Shown: piece by piece, positions 39,143 to 48,984 of the stretch | Position numbering within the stretch: position 1 is the stretch's first letter | Layout: every line of letters starts with the position of its first letter | From: Pseudoalteromonas luteoviolacea NCIMB 1942 | Lineage (GTDB): Bacteria > Pseudomonadota > Gammaproteobacteria > Enterobacterales > Alteromonadaceae | NCBI RefSeq assembly: GCF_001625595.1 | Contig: NZ_AUXT01000147.1 | Location: forward strand, 32,734-96,733 | Reading direction: 5' to 3' | Length of the DNA: 64,000 nt | Notes under the pieces: model-generated | What the model was told of the DNA's origin: nothing | Database searches by the model: none | What the model saw: only the letters and a program-made list of their open reading frames with translations | Position numbers and translations under genes: made by a program

Positions 39143-40211
39143 CGGATTATTTTTATTAAGCTCAGTAACATATGCGCAAACACCTGAACGTATAAAGCTC
39201 GGAATGAGTGTGGCTTTAAGTGGGCCAGCCAGCCACATTGGCATGCAGCTTAAGGGAGGTCATCAACTCTACTTTGAGTATGCGAATGAGCATGTACTTG
39301 ATGAAAAGACTAAATTGGACCTCGTGGTACTTGATGATGGCTACGAGCCCAATCGTACCGTCGACAATACCCATTACTTGATACAGCACCACAAAATTCA
39401 CGCCCTCATTGGCAACATGGGAACACCAACGGCCCACTCGATCAAAGACATTTTAAAGCGCCACCAGCTTCCTTTTCTTATGCCTTACACTGGTGCCAAT
39501 TTTTTATACAATAACCCACAATTTCCGACCTACACGCTAAGACCAAGCTACTTAGAAGAGGCTGAAGAGCAAATCAAATACCTTATCGATGAGTTGGGAC
39601 ATAAAAAAATAGCGTTGTTTATTCAAGCCGATGAATTTGGCCTCACATTAGAACAAAGCCACAGGCAGGCGTTGCGAGATAAAAATATCGAACCCGTTGT
39701 GACTGCACGGTTTCGCCGTAATACTAACGACGTGGCCCGCGCCCTAACCCAAATATTATTAACTGACACAACTGCCATCGCCATGATAGGCACATATGAA
39801 CCGTTAGCAGCATTTATTAATCAAGCATATCGCGCTGGATTCAGAGGCACGTATACGAGCGTGTCATTTGTCTCATCTGCCGCCCTATTTGAAAATATCA
39901 TTGCACCTGCTCAAGTCATGGTCACAGAAATACTGCCAGACCCTAAAACTTGCAAAGGTCGAGTATGTGTATTGTATCGCAAGCTCTCCGAAGGCAAAAA
40001 AAGGACGGTTAGCTATCAAACCTTTGAAGGATTTGTAAACGCCTATGTCTTTGTTGAAGCATTAAAGCATTGTGATGTCGAGACATTATCGAAGTGTATT
40101 GTGCCAGCAATAAAAAAAGAGCGCAGTACCAACCCAGCAATTCAAGCGCTATTTAAACAACAAAAAAGCAGTGCAGAGCACCCCGTCTATAGGTCTTATT
40201 TGAAATATTGA
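39108..40211 (+). CDS. Periplasmic substrate-binding protein (Leu/Ile/Val type), no transporter genes
   Basis: A 367-residue type I periplasmic-binding-fold protein. The start at 39108 gives a good signal peptide (MLKSLVQSALFSGLFLLSSV then TYAQ) and has GGAAG upstream; the longer open frame from 39078 adds 10 residues. The mature part begins ERIKLGMSVALSGPASHIGM, typical of branched-chain amino acid or amide-binding proteins (Peripla_BP_6). No permease or ATPase gene is adjacent. The next gene encodes a CheW-type protein, so a sensory role is possible; that is inference from context. Confidence 0.85.
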   Translation: MLKSLVQSALFSGLFLLSSVTYAQTPERIKLGMSVALSGPASHIGMQLKGGHQLYFEYANEHVLDEKTKLDLVVLDDGYEPNRTVDNTHYLIQHHKIHALIGNMGTPTAHSIKDILKRHQLPFLMPYTGANFLYNNPQFPTYTLRPSYLEEAEEQIKYLIDELGHKKIALFIQADEFGLTLEQSHRQALRDKNIEPVVTARFRRNTNDVARALTQILLTDTTAIAMIGTYEPLAAFINQAYRAGFRGTYTSVSFVSSAALFENIIAPAQVMVTEILPDPKTCKGRVCVLYRKLSEGKKRTVSYQTFEGFVNAYVFVEALKHCDVETLSKCIVPAIKKERSTNPAIQALFKQQKSSAEHPVYRSYLKY

Positions 40212-40249
40212 TCTATGCTTAGTACAAGCAAATAATGTTTGAGGCTAGC

Positions 40250-41098
40250 ATGGATCTGATCAACTTTAGAGTAGGAAAAAAAACAATATCACTCAAAATT
40301 TTAGATATTTTGCTCACGGAGCGGTATGAAGGAAATTTAACCTCTTTGCCCAATGAAAACCCAAGCTTTCTCGGCGTCAAAGACTACATGGGTACACCGA
40401 CCCCAATATTTGATTTAGGACTGATTTTAAACAACCAGTCTTCATACGAAACCAATCAATCTCTCGTTGAGTTGTTACAGCTCAGAGAGCAAGATCACAA
40501 AGCATGGCTTGCTGAACTTGAATTAAGCGTACACAACGATGTGCCTTTCACCAAATCGAGAGATCCCAAGCAGACAGATTTTGGTAAATGGTTTTACAAC
40601 TTTAAAACCGATAATGAAGACCTAAAAGCCATTTTGAGTCGCTTTGAAGGGCCTCATGATAGATTGCATAGCATTGCCGATGAAGTATTCAACCTTTGTA
40701 GTAAAGGTAAAAAAGATCAGGCATTGGAGACGCTAGAAAAAGAAAAACTCACCACTTTTACTAAACTTATTCGACTGTTCGAGTCTGCCCGAGATCAAAT
40801 CATTTTAGACCATAAACCTATCATTGTGTTCACCACAGAAGATGGACAACAGCCACATATTGGGCTGTTGGTAGACAGAGTAGAAGACAATATCCACTGT
40901 AATGAATCGGATATTAAGCCACTCCACGAGATGACTAATGTCGGTTTCGATATTGATCCACAAACAAAAAAAATGATGAAGGGGCTAATTAAACAAGGAG
41001 ATAATCACAGCCTTGTGCTAGATCCTAGTGCCATATTTAGACCTGAACATTTAAAGGGCTATGAACCCGTCGAAACTGAAGAGTATGGATTATTCTAG
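40250..41098 (+). CDS. CheW-like protein with an inserted CZB-like domain
   Basis: A 282-residue cytoplasmic protein. Residues 1-65 read as the first half of a CheW fold (INFRVGKKTISLKILDILL, then FLGVKDYMGTPTPIFDLGLI). Residues 75-185 form a helical CZB-like domain with H83-x2-W86, FGKW at 111-114 and H136-x3-H140. Residues 188-264 complete CheW (IIVFTTEDGQ, IGLLVDRVED, SLVLDPSAIF). CZB domains bind zinc with three His and one Cys; the Cys position is Thr109 here, with all spacings kept. The ATG at 40250 has TGAGG upstream and is preferred over 40235. It may couple zinc or redox state to chemotaxis signalling, though loss of the Cys weakens the redox idea. Confidence 0.75.
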   Translation: MDLINFRVGKKTISLKILDILLTERYEGNLTSLPNENPSFLGVKDYMGTPTPIFDLGLILNNQSSYETNQSLVELLQLREQDHKAWLAELELSVHNDVPFTKSRDPKQTDFGKWFYNFKTDNEDLKAILSRFEGPHDRLHSIADEVFNLCSKGKKDQALETLEKEKLTTFTKLIRLFESARDQIILDHKPIIVFTTEDGQQPHIGLLVDRVEDNIHCNESDIKPLHEMTNVGFDIDPQTKKMMKGLIKQGDNHSLVLDPSAIFRPEHLKGYEPVETEEYGLF

Positions 41099-41105
41099 AC
41101 AAACA

Positions 41106-41134
41106 AAAACGCCGCGATAAACGCGGCGCTTTTC
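41106..41134. terminator. Bidirectional terminator between the CheW-CZB and typA genes
   Basis: A perfect 7-bp GC stem CGCCGCG/CGCGGCG with loop ATAAA, flanked by AAAAA on the left and CTTTTC on the right, between convergent stop codons. It works on either strand. Confidence 0.85.
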
Positions 41135-41148
41135 AATGGTATTGGTAA

Positions 41149-42972
41149 TTAACCTTTAGCTTGACGGCTTGCGCGCTTGCGCTCACTCTCAGTCAATAGC
41201 TTCTTACGAATACGGATGCTCTCAGGCGTTACTTCTACTAGCTCATCATCATCGATGAACTCAAGTGCTTGCTCAAGCGTCATTACGATAGGTGGCACAA
41301 GGTTTTGCGCTTCATCTGTACCAGATGCACGAACGTTCGTTAACTGCTTACCTTTAAGCGCGTTAACTGTTAAGTCATTATCACGAGCATGAATACCGAT
41401 GATCATACCTTCGTATACTTCAACACCGTGACCGATGAATAACTTACCACGGTCCTGTAGGTTGAATAGTGCGTTAGTCAACGCTTTACCTGCCGCGTTC
41501 GCGATTAGTACACCGTTCTTACGTTGACCAATGTTACCGCCCTTGTGTGGACCGTAGTGATCAAACGTGTGGTACATTAGACCAGAACCAGACGTCAGCG
41601 TCATGAAATCAGTCTGGAAACCAATTAAGCCACGAGAAGGCATCATGAAGTCCATACGAATACGGCCTTTACCATCTGGTGCCATATCAGTCATTTCTGC
41701 TTTACGAAGGCCAAGTTGTTCCATGATAGAACCTTGGTTCTCTTCTTCAACGTCAACGGTAACTGTTTCGTATGGTTCTTCTAACTGACCATCTACCTCA
41801 CGAAGAATTACTTCAGGGCGAGATACAGCAAGCTCATAGCCTTCACGACGCATGTTTTCGATTAGGATACCTAAGTGAAGTTCACCACGACCAGATACGC
41901 GGAAGCTATCTGGGTTATCCGTTTCTTCAACACGTAGTGCTACGTTGTGTACAAGTTCTGCTTGAAGACGTTCAAGGATGTTACGTGATGTCACGAACTT
42001 ACCTTCTTGGCCAGAGAATGGCGACGTGTTAACAGAGAATGTCATTGTTACTGTTGGCTCATCAACAGAAAGTGCAGGTAGTGCTTCAACCGCATTTACA
42101 TCACATACCGTATCTGAGATTTTCAGCTCGCCAAGACCTGTGATTGCGATGATGTCACCCGCTTGCGCTTCTTGCGCTTCATGACGATCAAGACCTAAAT
42201 AAGTCAGTACCTGACCAACTTTACCGTTACGCGAGCTTCCATCAGCACCTACAATTGTAACCTGCTGATTGATCTTAACAGTACCACGCTTGATACGACC
42301 AACACCGATTACACCGATGTAAGAGTTGTAGTCCAGCTGAGAGATCTGCATTTGGAAGTCGCCAGCTGGATCAGCGTCTGGCTGTTCTACCTGCTCAACA
42401 ATCGCTTCAAACATTGGCTGCATGTTGTCTGAAGGCTCGTCTAGATCTAGCGTTGCCCAACCGTTGATTGCTGACGCGTAGATAACTTGGAAATCAAGCT
42501 GCTCGTCTGTTGCACCTAAGTTGTCGAATAGGTCGAATACTTGATCCATTACCCAATCAGGGCGTGCGCCTGGTTTATCGATCTTGTTGATAACAACGAT
42601 AGGCTTCAGGCCAAGTGCGAATGCTTTTTGCGTTACGAAACGCGTTTGTGGCATAGGGCCTTCTTGTGCATCAACCAGTAGTAGTACAGAGTCAACCATT
42701 GATAGTACACGTTCTACTTCACCACCAAAGTCGGCGTGTCCCGGGGTGTCTACGATATTGATGTGGTAGTCGTTCCACTCAATGGCGGTGTTTTTCGCCA
42801 AGATTGTGATGCCACGCTCTTTTTCAATATCATTTGAATCCATTACACGCTCTTCGTTGCCACCGCGTGTCTCTAATGTGCCAGATTGTTCTAGCAACTT
42901 ATCGACTAGGGTAGTTTTACCATGGTCAACGTGTGCGATAATCGCAATATTTCTTAACTTTTCAATGCTCAT
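41149..42972 (-). CDS. typA: TypA/BipA ribosome-binding GTPase
   Basis: A 607-residue translational GTPase (E. coli BipA 607). G1 [11 protein letters not shown]2 region [12 protein letters not shown]3 [14 protein letters not shown] and G4 NKIDKP are intact; EF-G-like domains follow and the specific C-terminal domain is present (the [20 protein letters not shown] stretch). BipA assists 50S assembly and growth at low temperature or under stress. The promoter should lie within the 278 bases before 43250. Confidence 0.98.
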   Translation of the reverse strand: MSIEKLRNIAIIAHVDHGKTTLVDKLLEQSGTLETRGGNEERVMDSNDIEKERGITILAKNTAIEWNDYHINIVDTPGHADFGGEVERVLSMVDSVLLLVDAQEGPMPQTRFVTQKAFALGLKPIVVINKIDKPGARPDWVMDQVFDLFDNLGATDEQLDFQVIYASAINGWATLDLDEPSDNMQPMFEAIVEQVEQPDADPAGDFQMQISQLDYNSYIGVIGVGRIKRGTVKINQQVTIVGADGSSRNGKVGQVLTYLGLDRHEAQEAQAGDIIAITGLGELKISDTVCDVNAVEALPALSVDEPTVTMTFSVNTSPFSGQEGKFVTSRNILERLQAELVHNVALRVEETDNPDSFRVSGRGELHLGILIENMRREGYELAVSRPEVILREVDGQLEEPYETVTVDVEEENQGSIMEQLGLRKAEMTDMAPDGKGRIRMDFMMPSRGLIGFQTDFMTLTSGSGLMYHTFDHYGPHKGGNIGQRKNGVLIANAAGKALTNALFNLQDRGKLFIGHGVEVYEGMIIGIHARDNDLTVNALKGKQLTNVRASGTDEAQNLVPPIVMTLEQALEFIDDDELVEVTPESIRIRKKLLTESERKRASRQAKG

Positions 42973-43250
42973 TACTGTTACTCAGAGAAGTTGGCCTTCA
43001 GTGATCCTAGTCGATCCACGCAATTTTGCGCGCCTAAGATACCGTTCCACTATTAAAGGTCGCGTATTATCCCCTAATAATGTGACAGATGAAAGTTTAT
43101 CCAGTGATTTTTTGTCGATTTGCCCGTTTTTCTCTCCATTTGACATCGAAAAAGAGGCGCTTAAACTAATATTTTATGTTCCTTTTATAAATACTAAACT
43201 CAACATAAACCGGTGGCACAATCGGTAAGCAAATAAACAAAGGATAGATA

Positions 43251-43751
43251 ATGACGACACAGTCGCTGATTTTGATTGTTGAAGACAATTGAGAAGTCCG
43301 CTTAGCTGCACGCTTTGTATTGGAGGACTTTGGCTAGCAAATCCAAGAAGTAGAAAACCCCGTACAAGCCGTTGAATTTCTAGCCCATACCCAACCGGCG
43401 CTGATCCTACTCGATATCAACTTTGATCTCGCCTCAACATCTGGTGAAGAAGGAGTACGCTTTCTTAGGCAGCTCAATAAGCGTAATTTAAATATTCCAG
43501 TCATCGCCATGACCGCGTGGTCAAACACCGATCTTATTATTCAAGCTATGCAGTTGGGTGCCTCTGACTTTATCGAAAAGCCATGGCAAAATCAGCGCCT
43601 TGAACAAATTGTTCAACAACAACTTAGAATCACAGGGCTTGCCAAAAGCAATTCAGCTTTGAAACAAGCATTGACCCCTGCGAGCGAGCTGCCTGTGTGG
43701 CAAAGTGCTGTCATGCAGCAGTTTATGACACAATTAAAATCAAAAACTTAA
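43251..43751 (+). pseudogene. Broken receiver domain of an NtrC-type response regulator
   Basis: In frame from ATG 43251 the translation gives TQSLILIVEDN, a TGA stop at 43290-43292, EVRLAARFVLEDFG, a TAG stop at 43335-43337, and then a continuous receiver domain (LILLDINFDL, PVIAMTAWSNTDLIIQAMQL, DFIEKPW) with a short linker ending ...PVWQSAVMQQFMTQLKSKT. Intact relatives are sigma-54 activators in which an AAA+ domain follows exactly this linker; here the frame stops. So the gene has two nonsense codons and lacks its ATPase and DNA-binding domains. Such regulators usually control a neighbouring ABC transporter, and the next relic is an ABC permease. Confidence 0.8.
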
Positions 43752-43894
43752 ATTTTGGTATGTGACTTGCTCCAACTCATACATCATCAGCACGAAACTA
43801 AGATTCATATGGACGTAGTTATATAAAAGCCTATCAAGAAAATCCTATTTAAGAGCAAAATAGCCTAGTTATAGTAAAGGGCAACTGTTATTGG

Positions 43895-45404
43895 ATGGTC
43901 AGGTCAAGCGCGCAAAATTCGTACCATTTTGGGTTCATTGAAGCGTACAAAGCGCAGCATCAAGGCATCGAAACAATGGCATTACACAATATCAATATTG
44001 ATGTTGAGCAAAGCTTGCCAAACAGTCCGACATTCAACATGGGTGCAATTACACCCGAGTTTATGCAAATAATCGACGTGCCACTAGCACTTGGCCATCA
44101 CATCAACGAGCACGAAGGCATGAATAGCAACCAACCTATTGCTGTAATTTCTTATGATATTTGGCCAAAGTATTTTAATGGCAGCCCTATGTACTCAACA
44201 AATCAGTTGCTTTTAAAGGGGTAAATTTTGCCATCATCGGTGTGACCGCAGAGCACTTTGCCGAGCCGATACTGGCAACACCCACTTGACATACCGATGT
44301 ATGGTTGCCCTATGATTGCCGTGATACGCCAGAAGCCCGCAGGTCAATGTCGTCAAATCAAGTGCACCTTGTTGCTAAATTAGAAGCTAATACAGATGTA
44401 CAGCGCAGTGATGTAGCCAGAGCCGGCGTGGGCAGCTACCCAACAGTGTCTTATTGGCTGGAAGAGTTTGCTACGCGCCATATGCAGTTAGAACCGGGTA
44501 GGGATAAGCCTATTATTGCCAATAAACGGGTGTGGGGAACACGCCTGTATTTCGAAACATTTGGCCTCACCCTAAAGCAAGGCCGGCATTTTACGGATGC
44601 TGAAGCAAGAGAGTCGACGCCCGTTGTCATCATCAATGAATTTATGGCTGATCTCCTTAAAGATCGGGGTCAAAACCCAATAGATGCAAAGCTCTATGCA
44701 AGAAGCTCAAGTGATCCAATTACGGTTATTGGCGTCGTGGGTAACCTAAATCTTCCCAATCAAGCGCCCATTGCACACGTTTATCGCCCTAGGATTAATA
44801 CTTTTTACCCAATGATAATTGCTCAAACAAAGCCGAGCGCACAAATATCTAGACCAGAAATAAACACATTACTGACACAGGTTCACCCACAGATCCGAGT
44901 ATACGATATGCAAACTACGGAACAAATATTGTCTGCGCACCTCAAGTCTCAGCGTGTAGCAAGTATGTTTACCATTGTGTTATCGCTGGTCGCTATCGCA
45001 TTGGCCACCTATTTAGTTATTCCATTGCTTTTAGGCGTTATGAATTGGGGATCAGAATGTCCATTGGCGGCCCCCAAACAATACTCAAATTGGTCCTAAA
45101 AGAAAACATGCAGCCATTTATGAGTGCTTCAGTTGCTGCATCGAGTTTGTTATTTGCAGGTTACCTCGGTGCTATTTCATTACCCATTATGAATATACTC
45201 AGCTTGTGGGGCTGGCTCATACCTATGCTGGTCATCGTGAGCTTAATCATCGGCATCACTTTGCTATCTGCATGGGGCGTCATTCGCCAAGCTGATTATA
45301 ACGCCTCCTTGCCAATACGTTGTTTTCAGGTATTTATGGTGGCTGGTTTACCCAACACATGCTCTTTTAGCTCTAAAATTCGCTTATTTGGTGATAGAGA
45401 CTAA
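43895..45404 (+). pseudogene. Relic of a MacB/FtsX-type ABC transporter permease
   Basis: Three overlapping frames make one permease when joined. Frame one (43895-44224) has a periplasmic-core-like segment (TPEFMQIIDVPLALGHHINE) and ends in TAA. Frame two carries on with VNFAIIGVTAEHFAEPILAT, a TGA stop at 44287-44289, and then runs to 45099 (FETFGLTLKQGRHFTDAEAR, then a membrane helix). Frame three (from about 45045) supplies GIRMSIGGPQTILKLVLKEN, the conserved FtsX coupling segment, and two more helices. So there are at least two frameshifts and one nonsense codon; the N-terminal membrane helix and the ATPase gene are missing. With the preceding receiver relic it looks like a decayed regulator-exporter locus. 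Confidence 0.8.
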
Positions 45405-45427
45405 GTTTGATATGGCCCTTAACGCGA

Positions 45428-45464
45428 CGCACCAACATGGTGCACCACTCACAAAATTGGTGCA
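45428..45464 (+). promoter_or_regulatory. NtrC-binding sites (enhancer) of glnA
   Basis: The site at 45428-45444 (CGCACCAACATGGTGCA) is nearly identical to an E. coli glnA enhancer half-pair and to the consensus TGCAC-N7-GTGCA. A second, weaker site with a perfect right half (ATTGGTGCA) lies at 45448-45464. They are about 75-110 bases upstream of the sigma-54 promoter, a usual enhancer distance. Confidence 0.88.
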
Positions 45465-45538
45465 CTATTTTAGTTCAATATCACAGTCCAATACGTTTAT
45501 AAATACAATAAACCAATTATAACAACAACTTAAAAAAT

Positions 45539-45554
45539 TGGCATGGATCACGCT
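45539..45554 (+). promoter_or_regulatory. Sigma-54 promoter of glnA
   Basis: TGGCATGGATCACGCT matches the -24/-12 form TGGCACG-N4-TTGCW, with GG and GC ten bases apart as required. Transcription should begin near 45565, about 50 bases before the glnA ATG. Confidence 0.85.
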
Positions 45555-45613
45555 ACATAGGGCGCAGACAGCAAATTATTGCAGCAAAAATAACCCATCG
45601 AGTCGGAGGACAC

Positions 45614-47020
45614 ATGTCACAATCGGTTTTAGATTTTATTAAAGAGAATGAAGTAAAGTTTGTAGATTTACGCTTCACGGACACTAAAGGTAAAGAGCAA
45701 CACGTTTCCATTCCACATCATCAAGCCGATGAAGACTTCTTTGAAGATGGTAAAATGTTCGATGGCTCATCAATCGCTGGTTGGAAAGGCATTAACGAAT
45801 CTGACATGGTATTAATGCCAGATGCAAGCACCGTTAAGCTTGACCCGTTTGCAGAAGAAACAACTATGATCGTACGTTGTGACGTACTTGAGCCTTCTAC
45901 AATGCAAGGCTATGAGCGTGACCCGCGTTCTGTTGCAAAGCGCGCTGAAGATTACATGCGCTCTACTGGAATCGCTGACACAGTACTATTCGGTCCAGAG
46001 CCAGAGTTCTTCCTTTTTGACGACGTTAAGTACAAAACTGACATGTCGGGCTCTATGTACTCAATAGATGCAGAAGAAGCATCTTGGAACTCTGACAAGA
46101 GCTACGACGAAGGCAATGCGGGGCACCGTCCTGGCGTAAAAGGTGGTTACTTCCCAGTAGCACCTGTTGATTCTTCACAAGACTGGAGAAGTGCAACGTG
46201 CCTAGTCCTTGAAGAGTTTGGTCAAGTTGTTGAAGCGCATCACCACGAAGTTGCAACTGCAGGTCAAAACGAGATCGCTACACGCTTCAATACTATGGTT
46301 ATTAAAGCGGACGAAATCCAAGAGATGAAGTACGTTATCCACAATATGGCGCACCATTATGGTAAAACAGCAACATTCATGCCTAAGCCTGTTGTAGGTG
46401 ATAACGGTTCTGGTATGCACTGTCACCAATCACTAGGTAAAGATGGTCAAAATATCTTTGCAGGTGACAAGTATGGCGGTCTATCTGAAGATGCACTTTA
46501 CTACATCGGTGGTATCATCAAGCACGCTAAAGCAATCAATGCTTTCGCAAATGCTTCAACAAACTCATACAAGCGCCTAGTACCTGGTTTCGAAGCGCCA
46601 GTTATGCTTGCATATTCTGCGCGTAATCGTTCTGCTTCAATCCGTATTCCTGTAGTACCGTCAGAAAAAGCGCGTCGTATCGAAGTACGCTTCCCTGACC
46701 CTACAGCTAACCCTTACCTTGCTTTCTCTGCAATGCTAATGGCTGGCCTTGACGGTATCAAAAACAAAATTCACCCTGGCGATGCAATGGATAAAGATCT
46801 TTACGATCTACCTGCTGAAGAAGCAGCTGAAATCCCAACTGTAGCAGCATCACTGGAAGAAGCATTGTCATCACTTGATGGTGACCGTGAATTCTTAACT
46901 CAGGGCGGTGTATTTACTGATGACTTAATAGATGCATACATTGCACTTAAGTCTCAAGAAGTTGAGAAATTAAACATGACAACTCACCCAGTTGAGTTTG
47001 AAATGTACTACAGCGTTTAA
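45614..47020 (+). CDS. glnA: Glutamine synthetase, type I
   Basis: A 468-residue dodecameric enzyme that makes glutamine from glutamate, ammonia and ATP (E. coli 469). [20 protein letters not shown], the metal-site segment [10 protein letters not shown], the [14 protein letters not shown] loop ([12 protein letters not shown]) and [11 protein letters not shown] are visible. The adenylylation loop NLYDLP appears as [10 protein letters not shown], so the target tyrosine is kept and GlnE-type control is likely. Ribosome site CGGAGG. Upstream are NtrC sites and a sigma-54 promoter, so it is expressed under nitrogen limitation. Confidence 0.98.
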   Translation: MSQSVLDFIKENEVKFVDLRFTDTKGKEQHVSIPHHQADEDFFEDGKMFDGSSIAGWKGINESDMVLMPDASTVKLDPFAEETTMIVRCDVLEPSTMQGYERDPRSVAKRAEDYMRSTGIADTVLFGPEPEFFLFDDVKYKTDMSGSMYSIDAEEASWNSDKSYDEGNAGHRPGVKGGYFPVAPVDSSQDWRSATCLVLEEFGQVVEAHHHEVATAGQNEIATRFNTMVIKADEIQEMKYVIHNMAHHYGKTATFMPKPVVGDNGSGMHCHQSLGKDGQNIFAGDKYGGLSEDALYYIGGIIKHAKAINAFANASTNSYKRLVPGFEAPVMLAYSARNRSASIRIPVVPSEKARRIEVRFPDPTANPYLAFSAMLMAGLDGIKNKIHPGDAMDKDLYDLPAEEAAEIPTVAASLEEALSSLDGDREFLTQGGVFTDDLIDAYIALKSQEVEKLNMTTHPVEFEMYYSV

Positions 47021-47121
47021 TCGCTCAAACATACCAGCAGTTAGCAGTGGTAGGCAGCTACCAAGCGCAGTGTTTACTGCTATTTAAGTGTATTCTGCGC
47101 TCTTAAATCATATGTGTTCTC

Positions 47122-47146
47122 AAGCCCGCTTAATGCGGGCTTTTTT
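47122..47146 (+). terminator. Rho-independent terminator after glnA
   Basis: An 8-bp stem AAGCCCGC/GCGGGCTT with a 5-base loop, followed by TTTT. It separates glnA from the DUF4124 gene and ntrBC. Confidence 0.92.
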
Positions 47147-47267
47147 ATGGCAAAACAGTACTAAACACACTACAGTTAGTGAGTGGACGTTAGTGGTTGC
47201 ACTATTGTAAAAATTACACAATGATAGTGCTCTTTAACACTTTTAAAATTTACTCAGTGAGGTTGCC

Positions 47268-47777
47268 GTGGCTCGCCTTTGGTTATTGATAGCTTTGTGT
47301 TTGGTCTGCCCAGATGTGTATGCAGATAAAAAGGTTTATCGTTGGAAAGATCAAAACGGTAATTGGGTCTATTCTGACACGCCAAGAAAAGGGGCCAAAG
47401 AAGTCAAAATTAACACCAACTTTTTAACCATGCCTGCAACCGACACGTCGGTTTTAACCACCTCACAACCTCCATCTGGACAATCTTATAAAGCGGCGAT
47501 TATAGCCCCTAATCATAAGCAAACTTTGCGGGATAACACCGGCAGCGTATATGTCAGTGGTCAAATTACGCCGAGATTTGCCAAAGACTTTACCGTACAA
47601 CTGTATTTGGATGGTAAACCAACAGGTCCCAAACAACATACCGTCACCTTCGCATTACGAAACGTGCCTCGCGGCGAGCATTCACTACAACTTATGGTGT
47701 TCAATGGTAAGAGTGAAGTAGTCACAAAAAGTGATGAAACTATTTTTTACTTGCACAAAACTTCTGTAAATAATTAG
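47268..47777 (+). CDS. DUF4124 domain periplasmic protein
   Basis: A 169-residue exported protein with a signal peptide (about 1-19, ending VYA) and an N-terminal DUF4124 domain: KKVYRWKDQNGNWVYSDTPR is the hallmark. The C-terminal half (about 80-163) looks like a beta-sandwich (VQLYLDGKPTGPKQHTVTFA). The function of DUF4124 proteins is unknown. It starts with GTG at 47268, with GTGAGG five bases upstream. A DUF4124 gene between glnA and ntrB is a common arrangement in related marine gammaproteobacteria as far as I recall. Confidence 0.85.
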   Translation: MARLWLLIALCLVCPDVYADKKVYRWKDQNGNWVYSDTPRKGAKEVKINTNFLTMPATDTSVLTTSQPPSGQSYKAAIIAPNHKQTLRDNTGSVYVSGQITPRFAKDFTVQLYLDGKPTGPKQHTVTFALRNVPRGEHSLQLMVFNGKSEVVTKSDETIFYLHKTSVNN

Positions 47778-47878
47778 TCCACCCAAACGTTTTGTTGTAT
47801 CAATTACACAACACAACGCACAAAAGAACGACTTTATAAACAAAATAAACATTCACACAGGATTGTGTTACATTAATA

Positions 47879-47895
47879 TGCACCAACTTGGTGCA
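47879..47895 (+). promoter_or_regulatory. NtrC-binding site at the ntrB start
   Basis: A perfect dyad TGCACCAACTTGGTGCA, matching the NtrC consensus at every conserved base. It lies just upstream of the ribosome site and 12 bases before the preferred ntrB ATG. In E. coli a similar site represses the ntrBC promoter, so autoregulation is likely. Confidence 0.88.
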
Positions 47896-47907
47896 AGGCG
47901 ACCCATT

Positions 47908-48984
47908 ATGGAACAAGCATCTCCCTCTATACTGCAAGAACTTTGGCAAAACTTATCAACATCCGTCATTTTGCTAGATGAAGGTTTACGGATCCATTAT
48001 GCCAATAATAGCGCCAGTGAACTGCTGGGCCTTGGCCAGAAGCGGTTGATTGCTCAACCGTTTGAAAGTATTTTTCACCACCACTTAATCGACCTTAAAC
48101 GTCTTAAACGCTATGTGTTGGATGATGGTATAGATTGCCAGCAACACAAGGTAGACGTGGTGTTTATTGATAATAGGGCCAGCACAATTAGCCTATTTGC
48201 GCGTAAGCTCAGTTTTGACAATCAAAACTATATTCAGCTGGAGTGCAGGCGCATTGATGAAGAGTTGCGCTTTGATAAAGCCTTCAACCAAGCTCACCAA
48301 TATCAAGCCGCTCGTAATCTTATTCGCGGATTAGCCCACGAAATTAAAAACCCTTTGGGGGGGATCAGAGGAGCGGCGCAATTATTGCAGTATGAGGTTG
48401 ATCAGCAAGAGCGCGATGAATGTGCACAGCTCATTATTGCTCAAGCCGATCGCCTTAGGGAGCTCGTGGATAGGCTTTTAGGTCCCAATGAATTACCTAA
48501 AAAAACGCACTGTAATATTCACAAAGTACTGGAGTCGATCTTAAAGCTCAGTGCATTGGAGTCTGATCAATCCGTATTACTGAGAAAAGACTATGATCCG
48601 AGCATCCCTGATATTTGCCTTGATGAAGCAAAGATACAACAAGTCGTACTCAATATAGTGCGCAACGCGCAACAAGCGCTAAATGGGCAAGGTGAAATCC
48701 GTGTAACAACACGAATATGTCATCGTGTAAGACGTGGCAAGCTAATGTTACGAAAAGCCTTGCTCATAAAAATTGCAGACAACGGACCTGGGATAGACGA
48801 GTCACTCAAGGCGACTCTTTTTTATCCTATGGTCACAAACAAAGAGGGAGGTTCAGGCCTCGGACTATCTATTGCACAAACTTTGGTGGAGCAACATCGA
48901 GGCTTTATTGAATGTGATAGTTGGCCTGGACACACAGAGTTTTGTATTTACTTACCCTTTGAAGACGAACTAGGGAGCAAATAA
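47908..48984 (+). CDS. glnL: Nitrogen regulation sensor histidine kinase NtrB
   Basis: A 358-residue cytoplasmic kinase/phosphatase for NtrC (E. coli 349). The PAS domain (about 10-120) is followed by the H-box RGLAHEIKNPLGGIRGAAQL with the phospho-His, and the ATPase domain with N-box IVRNAQQAL, KIADNGPGI and GGSGLGLSIAQ. PII is the usual partner. The frame extends upstream to a TTG at 47863 and an ATG at 47878, but the latter lies within the NtrC box; the ATG at 47908 has AAGG upstream and gives family length. It overlaps ntrC as TAATG. Confidence 0.95.
   Translation: MEQASPSILQELWQNLSTSVILLDEGLRIHYANNSASELLGLGQKRLIAQPFESIFHHHLIDLKRLKRYVLDDGIDCQQHKVDVVFIDNRASTISLFARKLSFDNQNYIQLECRRIDEELRFDKAFNQAHQYQAARNLIRGLAHEIKNPLGGIRGAAQLLQYEVDQQERDECAQLIIAQADRLRELVDRLLGPNELPKKTHCNIHKVLESILKLSALESDQSVLLRKDYDPSIPDICLDEAKIQQVVLNIVRNAQQALNGQGEIRVTTRICHRVRRGKLMLRKALLIKIADNGPGIDESLKATLFYPMVTNKEGGSGLGLSIAQTLVEQHRGFIECDSWPGHTEFCIYLPFEDELGSK

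Noticed and set aside
42782..43228. 148-codon plus-strand frame over the typA start
   Set aside because: It is antisense to the conserved G1-G3 region of typA; its amino acids are a by-product of that coding sequence.
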